Shown: positions 1-4,766 of the stretch, in pieces
How the letters are laid out: each line of letters begins with the position of its first letter
How positions within the stretch are numbered: position 1 is the first letter of the stretch
Assembly (NCBI GenBank): GCA_035515515.1
Contig: DATJBC010000173.1
Location: 1-5,389, forward strand
Origin: DATJBC01 sp035515515
GTDB taxonomy: Bacteria; Actinomycetota; Acidimicrobiia; Acidimicrobiales; UBA8190
Direction: 5' to 3'
DNA length: 5,389 nucleotides
Notes under the pieces: generated by a model
The model's input: only the letters and a program-made list of their open reading frames with translations
Told to the model about the DNA's origin: nothing
Database searches by the model: none
Made by a program: the position numbers and the translations under genes

Positions 1-492
1 CCCCAGGGTGCAGCCGGTGATGGCCGAGGTCGAGGGGACGTCCTGGGTGCAGCTGTCGGGGGTGGCCGCCACGGGCGGGCCGACGGTGCCCTGGACGATC
101 TTCTGGGTGCCCGACAGCTTGCCCTTGCTGGCGCCGCTCGAGGGGATGGTCACGATCTTGAGCGCCGAGCAGCTCACGGGGATGTCGTTGGCCAGGAAGG
201 AGATGATGGGCTGGGTCGGGTCGTCGTTGCACTGGATGATCGACGCCAGTGCCCCCGCAGCGAACCCAGTACCTGCGACGGTCAGGGTCTGGCCGCCGGC
301 CACGCCCGTGCAGATGGGTGCGGAGGGGTTGGAGTTGTTGCACGAGGCCCCTGCCGCTGTGTCGGTGATGGACAGGGTGGGGGTGGCCCCGGACGCGCTG
401 GTGACGGTGGTGACCAGCATCACGCCGCCGGCGAGCACGGCCATCATGCCCATCGCCGCCAGCAACCTCGAGGTTCGCCTAACGCGCTCCAC
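1..492 (-). CDS. Secreted neocarzinostatin-like protein (C-terminus beyond window)
   Basis: The reading frame stays open from a GTG at 492 to the window edge, giving 164 residues without a stop. Residues 1-35 form a signal peptide: basic start (MERVRR), hydrophobic core about 10-30, and a probable cleavage near TSASGA. The mature part has a short Thr/Ser-rich strand, then GGQTLTVAGTGFAAG and an Ile-Gln-Cys motif (C88), like the Ig-fold of the neocarzinostatin apoprotein family, where a G-rich strand precedes a QC motif. Cys88/Cys108 and Cys148/Cys162 could match that family's two disulfides; Cys51/Cys61 would be an extra pair. Known members bind enediyne chromophores, but most relatives in actinobacterial genomes have no known ligand, and no biosynthetic gene is visible here. 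Family assignment is by eye and moderately sure; function is unknown. The start is preceded by an eight-G run two bases away, an odd Shine-Dalgarno; ATG codons at residues 14, 16 and 17 are less likely because they remove the basic N-region. Confidence 0.72.
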   Translation of the reverse strand, partial: MERVRRTSRLLAAMGMMAVLAGGVMLVTTVTSASGATPTLSITDTAAGASCNNSNPSAPICTGVAGGQTLTVAGTGFAAGALASIIQCNDDPTQPIISFLANDIPVSCSALKIVTIPSSGASKGKLSGTQKIVQGTVGPPVAATPDSCTQDVPSTSAITGCTLG

Positions 493-507
493 GTCCCCCC
501 CCAATCG

Positions 508-552
508 GACCGCTGGGGGCGGGACCCGTTTGGTCCCGCCCCCGTTGCGGTC
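508..552. repeat. Long GC-rich inverted repeat between the two secreted-protein genes
   Basis: A perfect 12-base inverted repeat (515-526, GGGGGCGGGACC, with 532-543) surrounds a five-base loop. An outer six-base pair of arms (508-513 GACCGC with 547-552 GCGGTC) extends it, separated by a 1-base/3-base internal loop, so 18 base pairs can form. On the minus strand it lies 59 bases after the stop of the 611-1336 gene and ends 15 bases before the GTG of the next gene. It has no following U-run, so it is not a textbook intrinsic terminator. It could attenuate transcription, stabilise the upstream mRNA's 3' end, or be a protein-binding site. Confidence 0.8.
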
Positions 553-558
553 TGTCAA
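553..558 (-). promoter_or_regulatory. Possible -35 box (TTGACA) for the 1-492 gene
   Basis: The minus strand reads a perfect TTGACA at 558-553, between the two hairpins of this gap. No convincing -10 hexamer lies 16-19 bases downstream; that position falls inside the 515-543 palindrome (GACCAA). This may be chance, or the promoter may be one whose -10 region is occluded by the palindrome. It is recorded as a weak candidate only. Confidence 0.2.
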
Positions 559-562
559 CTCC

Positions 563-584
563 AGTACTGCGGTAACTGCGTACT
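563..584 (-). terminator. Short hairpin after the 611-1336 gene, possible terminator
   Basis: AGTAC (563-567) pairs with GTACT (580-584), and inside it GCGG (569-572) pairs with CTGC (576-579) with one G-U pair, a single bulged T and a TAA loop. It starts 26 bases after the stop codon on the minus strand. There is no U-tract, so a terminator role is a guess from position alone. The larger 508-552 structure follows it directly. Confidence 0.3.
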
Positions 585-610
585 ACGGGACTGCTTGCTG
601 CTGACTCCGG

Positions 611-1336
611 TTACAGCGTGGCGTTGCTGTTGGTCGGGTCGATCACGGCCCCGGTGACGGTGACGCTGCTGGGCCAGGTGCCGTTCTTCATGCCGAGCAG
701 GTCGCCCAGGAAGTTGGCGTGGGTGCCGGTCCCGCTGTCGGTGCCGAGGCAGACGTTCAGCACGGCGGTCTTGTCGTAGTAGTAGTCCAACCCGCCCTGG
801 GACACCTTGCCGTGGATGACGTAGCCGACCTCACCGGGGCACGGCGCGTTGCCGGTCACCAGCGTGGGCGTGCCGCTCTGCTTGAAGGCGGTGGTGTGCC
901 CGTTGATGTGGAAGGTGATGGACTTCAGGCTCTTCTTGAGGCTCTTGGCCCCGCCGGTGAAGAAGCCCGCCGCGTCACCCTCGACGTACTTGACGCCGGT
1001 CGTCTTGTTGTACCGGGAGTCGGTCTTGGCCAGCTTGTCGTTCTTGCCGGGCGTGATGGTGATGTTGCTGAACGTGCCGTTGTTCGTGCCGCCCGTGCAG
1101 TTGAACGGCGTGCCGATGACGGAGGTCGACCCGCCCGTCTTGGACGACGTGGCCGTGCCCTGGATCTTGCCGGGCATGGTGTACACGTACGGCACGTGGA
1201 ACGTGATGTTGGCATTGAAGCCGCTGCAGTGGATCGGGTTGGGCGGCGTGCTGGCGCTCGCCACCGAGGTGGTCCCCGCCAGAAGGCCGGCCGGAAGGGC
1301 GAGTGCGATCACGCCCATCAGGATCTTGCGACGCAT
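611..1336 (-). CDS. Secreted protein of unknown function
   Basis: The gene encodes 241 residues with a clear signal peptide: MRRK start, hydrophobic stretch 6-21, and an Ala-Ser-Ala site that predicts cleavage after residue 28. The mature protein of about 213 residues is rich in Gly, Thr, Ser, Asn and Lys, has no further membrane helix, no lipobox and no LPxTG-type tail, so it is probably released or loosely surface-bound. Four cysteines (37, 80, 166, 196) could make two disulfides. Alternating short hydrophobic and polar runs (NITFHVPYVY, SITFHINGHTTAF, SSVTVTGAVI) suggest a beta-rich fold. A basic patch AKSLKKSLKSI lies at 130-140. I do not recognise the family. The ATG at 1336 was chosen over an in-frame ATG at 1381 because it begins the signal peptide and has an AAAGGAG ribosome site nine bases upstream. 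The downstream minus-strand gene is also exported and may be co-transcribed unless the gap hairpins stop transcription. Confidence 0.85.
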   Translation of the reverse strand: MRRKILMGVIALALPAGLLAGTTSVASASTPPNPIHCSGFNANITFHVPYVYTMPGKIQGTATSSKTGGSTSVIGTPFNCTGGTNNGTFSNITITPGKNDKLAKTDSRYNKTTGVKYVEGDAAGFFTGGAKSLKKSLKSITFHINGHTTAFKQSGTPTLVTGNAPCPGEVGYVIHGKVSQGGLDYYYDKTAVLNVCLGTDSGTGTHANFLGDLLGMKNGTWPSSVTVTGAVIDPTNSNATL

Positions 1337-1345
1337 TGGTTGGTG

Positions 1346-1352
1346 CTCCTTT
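1346..1352 (-). promoter_or_regulatory. Ribosome binding site of the 611-1336 gene
   Basis: The minus strand reads AAAGGAG here, nine bases before the ATG at 1336. It fits 16S rRNA pairing well and decides the start in favour of 1336 over the upstream in-frame ATG at 1381. Confidence 0.8.
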
Positions 1353-1371
1353 GGTTGGCTACCGGTGAAAC

Positions 1372-1397
1372 TTCCTGACACTGCCAGTTCCTGACAC
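1372..1397 (-). repeat. Tandem GTGTCAGGAA repeat upstream of the secreted-protein gene
   Basis: Two exact copies of a 10-base unit (GTGTCAGGAA on the minus strand) occupy 1397-1388 and 1381-1372, with a 16-base period. They lie 36-61 bases upstream of the ATG at 1336, where a promoter or activator site is expected. The GGAA core also resembles the -35 element of ECF sigma factors. Either reading is inference; the repeat itself is seen directly. Confidence 0.7.
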
Positions 1398-1422
1398 GCA
1401 CTCCCCCGTGCCCCCCAGCGGT

Positions 1423-1436
1423 GTGGTGCGCACCAC
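1423..1436. promoter_or_regulatory. 14-base perfect palindrome, candidate operator
   Basis: GTGGTGCGCACCAC is an exact palindrome with no loop. It lies 87 bases upstream of the start at 1336 and just beyond the tandem repeat. Such a short two-fold symmetric site suits a dimeric regulator more than an RNA hairpin. No regulator can be named from the sequence. Confidence 0.45.
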
Positions 1437-1639
1437 TGTGACGGAGGGTTTTGCTTCCTGGAGACGGCCTGGCGCTCGGGCGAGAGCCGCGTCTACCGCG
1501 GACAGAAGACCCGTCCACCCCCCTTCGCGTCCAGAGCGAGGCGCCCGCCCGGTCCCAGCAGCCGGAATACGACGCGCTGCGACCTTTCCACCACGGACCC
1601 CCGCAACCATCTCCGCGGATCACCATAGAAACCGCCGGT

Positions 1640-1678
1640 CCCGGCCACATCGTCACGATTGAGGAAATCGTGGCCGGG
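1640..1678. repeat. Compound inverted repeat upstream of the sortase gene
   Basis: CCCGGCCAC (1640-1648) is the reverse complement of GTGGCCGGG (1670-1678). Nested inside, CACGATT (1654-1660) is the reverse complement of AATCGTG (1666-1672) with a five-base GAGGA loop. The two stems share bases 1670-1672, so the full nine-base outer stem and the seven-base inner stem cannot both form completely. A shortened outer stem (1640-1645 with 1673-1678) can coexist with the inner one. It lies about 100 bases before the sortase -10 candidate and may be an operator or part of a transcript end. Confidence 0.6.
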
Positions 1679-1780
1679 GGGTCACGAGGGGGCTGAATTC
1701 CTGCTGGGAGGCATCGTGGGCGGTGGCCGGCCGGTGACCTTGCGTGGCCCCTCCGACCGGCCCAGCACGGACCGCGGCCG

Positions 1781-1786
1781 TAAGCT
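1781..1786 (+). promoter_or_regulatory. Candidate -10 box (TAAGCT) of the sortase gene
   Basis: TAAGCT fits the TAnnnT form of an actinobacterial -10 hexamer. It ends nine bases before the ATG at 1796, so transcription would begin at or only a few bases before that codon, giving a leaderless or nearly leaderless message. No clear -35 box is seen 17-18 bases upstream. This would explain why the ATG lacks a Shine-Dalgarno sequence. Confidence 0.4.
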
Positions 1787-1795
1787 TTCCGGTCG

Positions 1796-2791
1796 ATGGG
1801 GGGAGTGGGGACGAGCCGGGTGGTCAAGCGCGTGGCCATCACGTTCGTGACCGTCGGCCTGCTGCTCCTGGCCTTCGTGGCCTACCAGCTGTGGGGCACG
1901 GCCCTCTACGAGCACAGCGCCCAGAACCGGCTGCGGGCCGAGCTGGCCGGGACCCTGAAGGGCAACCCGACCACCACCCTGCCGCCCTCGACGACGGCCC
2001 CGGCCACGGCCACCACGGCCCCGCCCGCCGTGGCCAGCGGCCTGCCCGCCGCCACCACGCCGGACCCGCCCCTCAACAAGCCCATCGGGCTGCTCACGAT
2101 CCCCCGCATCGGCATGAGCGGGGCGGCCATCGTCGAGGGCACCAACGAGAACCAGCTCCAGCAGGGGCCCGGGCACTACCAGGGCACCTCGCTGCCGGGG
2201 CAGCCGGGCAACGCGGCGATCGCCGGGCACCGCACCACCTACGGCGCCCCGTTCTACGACCTCAACGAGCTCCAGACGGGCGACCCCGTCTACGTCGAGA
2301 CGGCCCAGGGCTACTTCACCTACCAGGTGGTGAGCTCGCACGTCGTGGCCCCGTCCAACACCACGGTGCTCGAGGAGTCCGAGCAGCCCGAGCTCACCCT
2401 GACCACCTGCAACCCCCGCTACAGCGCGGCCACCCGGCTGGTGGTGGTGGCCACCCTCAAGGCGAGCGTCCTGCCCCCGAGCGCCACGGCCACCACCGCC
2501 CCGCCGGGGGCTCCCACCACGGTGGCCCCCCACCACCTGCCCAAGACCCTGGCGGGCGGGGCCGAGGCCCGGAAGGCGGCGCTCACCGGCGTCAGCACCG
2601 GCAGCGAGGTGGACTGGGCCGTGGTGTGGGGGGCCCTGGCCGCCCTGGCGGCCGTCCTGGGGGTGGTGGGCTGGCGCCGGGGGCGGGCCCCCTGGCGCTG
2701 GGTCGTCCTGACCATGGGGACGCCGGTCACCGTCGGGGCCGTCCTCATCTGCTTCCAGCACGTCAGCCTGGCCCTGCCCCAGACCTTCTGA
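1796..2791 (+). CDS. Class E-like sortase with two extra C-terminal membrane helices
   Basis: Sortases are membrane-anchored cysteine transpeptidases that cut surface proteins at an LPxTG-like motif and join them to the cell wall. The 331-residue product has an N-terminal membrane helix (about 11-33), a Pro/Thr/Ala linker (57-92), and a sortase domain (about 95-222). The catalytic residues are visible: His145 in IAGHRTTYGAPF, Cys205 in LTLTTCNPRYS and Arg214 in AATRLVVV. The HRTTYG and TTCxP pattern matches class E, whose known members prefer LAxTG substrates. After the domain comes a second Pro/Thr/Ala linker, then two hydrophobic segments (about 274-292 and 301-320) split by WRRGRAPWRW; such helices are uncommon in class E. 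LPKTL at 248-252 resembles a sorting motif. The ATG at 1796 has no ribosome site but lies close to a -10 box; a GTG at 1820, with GGGGAG upstream, is the alternative. No certain sortase substrate is encoded nearby, though the 1-492 product is incomplete. Confidence 0.92.
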   Translation: MGGVGTSRVVKRVAITFVTVGLLLLAFVAYQLWGTALYEHSAQNRLRAELAGTLKGNPTTTLPPSTTAPATATTAPPAVASGLPAATTPDPPLNKPIGLLTIPRIGMSGAAIVEGTNENQLQQGPGHYQGTSLPGQPGNAAIAGHRTTYGAPFYDLNELQTGDPVYVETAQGYFTYQVVSSHVVAPSNTTVLEESEQPELTLTTCNPRYSAATRLVVVATLKASVLPPSATATTAPPGAPTTVAPHHLPKTLAGGAEARKAALTGVSTGSEVDWAVVWGALAALAAVLGVVGWRRGRAPWRWVVLTMGTPVTVGAVLICFQHVSLALPQTF

Positions 2792-2814
2792 GCGACCGTC
2801 TGACGACGGAGCGC
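2792..2814 (+). terminator. Weak hairpin after the sortase gene
   Basis: CCGTC (2796-2800) pairs with GACGG (2805-2809) over a TGAC loop, and GCG (2792-2794) can pair with CGC (2812-2814) across small mismatches. It follows the stop codon immediately and is followed by a T-richer stretch, but there is no proper U-run. It might end the sortase transcript. Confidence 0.25.
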
Positions 2815-2879
2815 AGTTCGTCATAATTTGCTTGCGGGGGGCAAAACGCTTGGCCAAGGCCCCTCTCAGCCGGTAGCTT
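2800..2879 (+). promoter_or_regulatory. Promoter region of the LuxR-type regulator
   Basis: Two candidates are visible. The first is TTGGCC (2850-2855) and TAGCTT (2874-2879) with an 18-base spacer. The second is CTGACG (2800-2805) followed by CATAAT (2822-2827) in the only AT-rich patch of this gap, with a 16-base spacer. Either puts the transcription start well before the GTG at 2998 and leaves a leader of more than 100 bases. The first would also rule out a TTG at 2878 as start codon, since that TTG overlaps the -10 box. Confidence 0.4.
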
Positions 2880-2888
2880 GTCGGGTAA

Positions 2889-2912
2889 GGGCCACGCTCC
2901 GTGGTGTGGCCC
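2889..2912 (+). promoter_or_regulatory. Leader hairpin with two alternative folds
   Basis: GGGCCAC (2889-2895) can pair with GTGGCCC (2906-2912) around a 10-base loop. CCACG (2892-2896) can instead pair with CGTGG (2900-2904) around a CTC loop. The folds exclude each other. They lie in the presumed untranslated leader of the regulator gene, about 85 bases before its start. No known riboswitch or attenuator pattern is recognised. Confidence 0.3.
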
Positions 2913-2983
2913 CAGGGGGTGCGGGGGGCGCCGCGATGGGCAGATGCCGGCGTACGTAGAACGCGTCGAAGAGGGTTGTCACC

Positions 2984-2989
2984 GGGAGG
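2984..2989 (+). promoter_or_regulatory. Ribosome binding site deciding the regulator's GTG start
   Basis: GGGAGG ends eight bases before the GTG at 2998. The other in-frame candidates, TTG at 2878 and ATG at 2944, have no comparable site, so this motif moves the start inward and shortens the protein by 40 or 18 residues. Confidence 0.65.
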
Positions 2990-2997
2990 TCCTCGGG

Positions 2998-4359
2998 GTG
3001 GACGCATCTGGCTCCGCGCCGCGGGCCACCCTCGACCGCCGCCGCGGCGACGCCGCCGTCCCGCCCGGATCACCGGCGGTCAGCGTCGAGCGCCGCCGCC
3101 GCTCCACCGGTTCGGGGCTGAGCCTCATCGCCTGCGTCGACGTGCAGGCCTCGGGGACCGCCCCGCTGCGGGCCGAGGACACCGAGGTGCTGTGGCGCCT
3201 CGCCCTCATGCGCATGGAGCGCTGCATCCGGCCCGGCGACCGCCTGTGCCTCCTGGGCGGGCCGCGCGTGGCGGTATGCCTCGGGGGCGGGGCCCAGCGG
3301 CTGGCCCCCGGGGACCTCGGGCGGCGACTGGCCCGCGCCGTGGGGGACCAGCTGGCCGTGGGCGAGGTGGGCATGGGCCTCGAGATCGCCATCGGCATCG
3401 GGGTGGACACCGGCGCCGCGGAGGCCGTCCCCTCGGACCTCGCGGCGGCCGCCTTGAGCTCGATCCGCCTGCGCGGCGGCCGGCCGTCCGCCAACGGCCA
3501 TCGCCTCCCGCCGTTCGTGGCGGTCACCCGGGTGCCCGGGCGCAACGGCGCGCACCGCCTGCCGCTGCGCTCGCTGGTCCCCGTGCACCAACTCGACGGC
3601 CCGCCCGCCGCGCTGGGTCCCGAGTTCGACGCGCAGGCGGGCAGCTCCTGGGGGGCCCTCGTCGCGTCGGACCTCCAGGTGTTGCTGGTCGACCCCGACG
3701 CCGCGCCGCGCGACCACCACCACCTCGTCGACTACGTGGCCGCCATCGCCCGGCGCGCCGGGGCCCGGGCCGCGGCCTACAGCGGGTCGGACGTCGACGA
3801 CGTGCTGCTCGAGCTGGAGGCCGCGCGACCCGACGTGGTGGTGCTGGCCCTGGGCGCAGAGGGCGACCGCCACAGCGCCGACATCGACGGCTCGCTGGCG
3901 TGGGAGCGCCCCGCCCGTATCGCCCGGGCCATGCGCGACTGCGGCATCCCGGTGATCGCCGTCAGTCTGGGCGCCAGTGCCGCCGCCCTGGCGGTGTGCG
4001 TCGAGCAGGGGGCGGTGGGGCTGTTCCAGGCCGAGCTGCTCCCCCAGGAGCTGGCCCGGCAGGCCAGCCGGCGCCTGGCCAACGGGTCGGCGCAGAACGG
4101 CCACGACGAGCCGCGGGGCCCGGGGCAGCTGCCCCCGCCGTACCACGCCCTGGTCCGTCTCACCCCCAGCGAGCGGCGGGTGCTGTTCCAGATGATGGAG
4201 GGACGCACCGCGTCGGAGATCGCCACCACGCTCGTGGTGTCGCTCACCACCGTGCGCTCGCACATCCGGTCGATCCTGCGCAAGCTCAACGTCAACTCAC
4301 AACTGGCGGCGGTGGCCCTGGCCTTCGGCACCCTCACCGACCCGCCGCCCGGCGACTGA
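2998..4359 (+). CDS. LuxR-type regulator with GGDEF-like and pseudo-receiver domains
   Basis: From the GTG at 2998 the product has 453 residues. The C-terminus is a LuxR/GerE helix-turn-helix (about 388-444: LTPSERRVLFQMMEGRTASEIA, then SLTTVRSHIRSILRKLNV), so it should bind DNA as a transcription factor. Residues about 40-160 look like a GGDEF fold: a first strand LSLIACVDVQ, a helix with RLALMRMERCIRPGDRL, then LLGGPRVAVCL where active enzymes have GGDEF, and a later strand AIGIGVD. GGPRV replaces the catalytic signature, so diguanylate cyclase activity is not expected. Residues about 226-360 resemble a response-regulator receiver: LQVLLVDPD with the acidic pocket, VVVLALGAEG where the phospho-acceptor Asp should end the third strand, PVIAVS, and AVGLFQAEL where the conserved Lys is missing. 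It is therefore probably a pseudo-receiver not switched by phosphorylation. The input signal and targets are unknown. No histidine kinase is adjacent. The DNA-binding call is firm; the two input domains are judged from pattern alone. Confidence 0.85.
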   Translation: MDASGSAPRATLDRRRGDAAVPPGSPAVSVERRRRSTGSGLSLIACVDVQASGTAPLRAEDTEVLWRLALMRMERCIRPGDRLCLLGGPRVAVCLGGGAQRLAPGDLGRRLARAVGDQLAVGEVGMGLEIAIGIGVDTGAAEAVPSDLAAAALSSIRLRGGRPSANGHRLPPFVAVTRVPGRNGAHRLPLRSLVPVHQLDGPPAALGPEFDAQAGSSWGALVASDLQVLLVDPDAAPRDHHHLVDYVAAIARRAGARAAAYSGSDVDDVLLELEAARPDVVVLALGAEGDRHSADIDGSLAWERPARIARAMRDCGIPVIAVSLGASAAALAVCVEQGAVGLFQAELLPQELARQASRRLANGSAQNGHDEPRGPGQLPPPYHALVRLTPSERRVLFQMMEGRTASEIATTLVVSLTTVRSHIRSILRKLNVNSQLAAVALAFGTLTDPPPGD

Positions 4360-4370
4360 CCCGGACCCAT

Positions 4371-4401
4371 CTGCGACGAACGCGGGATTGTTGGCTACAG
4401 T
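4371..4401 (+). promoter_or_regulatory. Promoter of the small membrane protein gene, leaderless type
   Basis: TACAGT (4396-4401) is a good TAnnnT -10 hexamer, and seven bases separate it from the ATG at 4409, so transcription should start at the A of that codon. CTGCGA (4371-4376) is a weak -35 candidate with a 19-base spacer. Leaderless starts of this geometry are common in actinobacteria. No Shine-Dalgarno sequence is present, which agrees. Confidence 0.55.
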
Positions 4402-4408
4402 GCGCCCG

Positions 4409-4690
4409 ATGACACCGATGAAGTGGCTTGCCGCCGTGCTGGGTGTGCTCGGGCTCCTGGCCCTCATCGTCGGGATCCTCTACTTCAGCATCCCGGCCCA
4501 TTCCCTGCCGTCGTTCCTCGGACCGCTGCACATCCACACCAAGGCCCACCGCAAGCGCCGCGGGGAGGCGGCCATCGCCGCGGCCATCGTGTTGTGGGTG
4601 ATCGCCGCCGTCGTGTTCTTCGTCTCCCGGCGCTCCTCGACATCGGCGCCCGCCGCCACCGCGCCCTCGGGCCCCGGCGAGGCCGTCTGA
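4409..4690 (+). CDS. Small two-helix membrane protein, conserved-type unknown
   Basis: This 93-residue product has two hydrophobic segments, about 5-28 (WLAAVLGVLGLLALIVGILY) and 53-73 (EAAIAAAIVLWVIAAVVFFV). They are joined by a loop with HSLPSFLGPLHIHTKAHRKRRG, which holds three His and six Arg/Lys. After the second helix come SRR and a Ser/Ala/Pro tail. The loop pattern (A-H-S-L-P-S-F, then a His/Lys cluster before the second helix) recalls small uncharacterised actinobacterial membrane proteins, but I cannot name the family. The basic loop suggests it faces the cytoplasm, with both termini outside, although the RR after helix 2 works against this. The ATG at 4409 was chosen because it abuts a leaderless-type promoter; a second ATG at 4418 and a TTG at 4388, which lies before the -10 box, are less likely. 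It lies 49 bases after the regulator gene and 76 bases before the glycosyltransferase. Confidence 0.8.
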   Translation: MTPMKWLAAVLGVLGLLALIVGILYFSIPAHSLPSFLGPLHIHTKAHRKRRGEAAIAAAIVLWVIAAVVFFVSRRSSTSAPAATAPSGPGEAV

Positions 4691-4766
4691 GCGCACCGGT
4701 CCGCCGGGCCGAGTTGACTCCCCACGGGGCGCCGTGCCCACGCGCGCCCGCCCCGGGGCGCCGGCC

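Larger units (their letters stand above)
1337..1795. other. Divergent intergenic region with ordered motifs, no credible gene
   Basis: These 459 bases separate the minus-strand secreted-protein genes from the plus-strand sortase gene. Open frames exist on both strands but their products are Arg/Pro-rich, lack plausible ribosome sites and resemble no protein I know, as expected of random high-GC sequence. The region does hold a ribosome site (1346-1352), a tandem repeat (1372-1397), a perfect palindrome (1423-1436), a compound inverted repeat (1640-1678) and a -10-like element (1781-1786), listed separately. From about 1440 to 1635 I see nothing beyond an 8-base palindrome TCCGCGGA at 1612-1619. 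Confidence 0.75.

Noticed and set aside
8..604. 198-residue open frame on the plus strand
   Set aside because: It is antisense to the neocarzinostatin-like gene, whose minus-strand frame has a signal peptide and family motifs; the plus frame has no ribosome site or recognisable domain.
1318..1842. 174-residue minus-strand frame spanning the divergent intergenic region
   Set aside because: It would overlap both the sortase start and the secreted-protein signal peptide, and the product has no recognisable features.
1744..2826. 360-residue plus-strand frame overlapping the sortase in another frame
   Set aside because: Arg/Pro/Gly/His-rich shadow product with no domains; the sortase frame explains the region.
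1682..3073. 463-residue minus-strand open frame across the sortase gene
   Set aside because: Product is Gly/Arg/His-rich, typical of a GC-rich shadow frame, and it is antisense to a gene with intact catalytic residues.
3070..4263. 397-residue antisense frame opposite the regulator
   Set aside because: Composition is that of a mirrored GC-rich coding strand and no motif is seen.
2901..4412. 503-residue plus-strand frame overlapping the LuxR-type gene
   Set aside because: Almost entirely Arg, Pro, Gly and Ala; the alternative frame encodes a clear helix-turn-helix.
4726..4762. Repeated GGGGCGCCG before the glycosyltransferase as a possible regulatory repeat
   Set aside because: Two short copies in sequence this GC-rich are expected by chance; a TTGACT at 4712-4717 has no matching -10 box.
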